A stretch of DNA of 64,000 nucleotides, taken from NCBI RefSeq assembly GCF_000420265.1, contig NZ_ATUP01000001.1, positions 2,356,001-2,420,000 of the forward strand, written 5' to 3'. Made by a program: the position numbers and the translations under genes. The notes beneath the pieces are model-generated. The model worked only from the letters and a program-made list of their open reading frames with translations. It did no database searches and was not told the origin of the DNA. Shown one piece after another: positions 63,950 through 64,000 of this stretch; the stretch's first letter is position 1; every line of letters begins with the position of its first letter. This DNA comes from Oceanicaulis alexandrii DSM 11625. GTDB lineage: Bacteria; Pseudomonadota; Alphaproteobacteria; Caulobacterales; Maricaulaceae.

Positions 63950-64000
63950 TTAATCTCGCCTTCAGGCTCAGCAAATCCTGCCAGCTTTTGGCTTTCTCCT
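63942..64000 (-). CDS. Partial gene upstream of the SIR2-like gene (C-terminus only)
   Basis: Eighteen codons and a stop, reading EKAKSWQDLLSLKARLNA, run in from the right edge on the minus strand. The TAA stop (63942-63944) lies inside the start of the SIR2-like gene, an eight-base overlap of the kind typical for coupled genes. The other two frames carry a stop or give an unconvincing reading. Too short for any assignment; whether it is a defence partner is open. Confidence 0.4.
   Translation of the reverse strand, partial: EKAKSWQDLLSLKARLNA

Overview
The window is a G+C-rich bacterial chromosome segment with densely packed genes on both strands. The best fit is a marine alphaproteobacterium of the Caulobacter-like lineages (Maricaulales/Hyphomonadaceae type). 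The evidence is a CcrM-type GANTC methyltransferase with a CtrA-like box upstream, an alphaproteobacterial cta (cytochrome aa3) operon, an F0 operon with two b-type subunits, an UrcA-family protein, a TonB-dependent receptor, and a plant/alphaproteobacterial-type glutamate-cysteine ligase. The genus is an inference; I see no rRNA, tRNA or CRISPR array.

Layout. 1-5.5 kb: a cut-off membrane-anchored AraC-like regulator, two small integral membrane proteins, ubiD, a tiny membrane protein and a beta-lactamase-fold serine hydrolase. 5.6-5.73 kb: an orphan terminator with upstream hairpins, a candidate small RNA. 5.7-11.1 kb: a small acetyltransferase, then a tightly coupled minus-strand group (paraoxonase-like esterase, crotonase, class IV aminotransferase, sulfotransferase) with a MarR regulator upstream and a divergent SDR. 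11.1-17.8 kb: METTL20-like methyltransferase, carbonic anhydrase, exported MsrB, UbiA, succinate-semialdehyde-type dehydrogenase, RsmE and glutamate-cysteine ligase. 17.8-25.9 kb: a pair of inverted repeats beside a DUF559 gene, a peptide transporter with a periplasmic insertion, an exported aspartyl protease, a TonB-dependent receptor, TldD and a TPR protein.

26.1-32.6 kb: the terminal oxidase operon ctaC-ctaD-ctaB-small subunit-ctaG-ctaE-DUF983-SURF1, which holds the catalytic core plus heme and copper assembly factors. It is followed by a RimJ-like acetyltransferase and an EAL-domain phosphodiesterase. 34.4-42.9 kb: YqgE, a peroxiredoxin, RNase HI, DUF1801, IspH, a lipoprotein, ArgS, a CadC-like wHTH-TPR regulator and an UrcA protein. 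43.2-48 kb: a tandem glycine riboswitch and the complete glycine cleavage P, T and H set (gcvT-gcvH-gcvPA-gcvPB). 48.1-51.7 kb: a small membrane protein, a GNAT, and the ATP synthase F0 operon atpI-B-E-b'-b. 51.8-62.9 kb: SMC, two DsbA-like proteins, a DUF721/DciA-like protein, MutY, CcrM, RNase HII, a PA0069-type radical SAM protein and two TIGR0428x glycosyltransferases. This block is enriched in chromosome maintenance functions.

At 62.96 kb base composition drops abruptly to AT-rich DNA carrying a SIR2-like gene, preceded by the tail of another gene that runs off the window. This looks like the edge of a horizontally acquired, possibly anti-phage, island and is the most interesting lead here. 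The remainder is mostly well-conserved housekeeping DNA.
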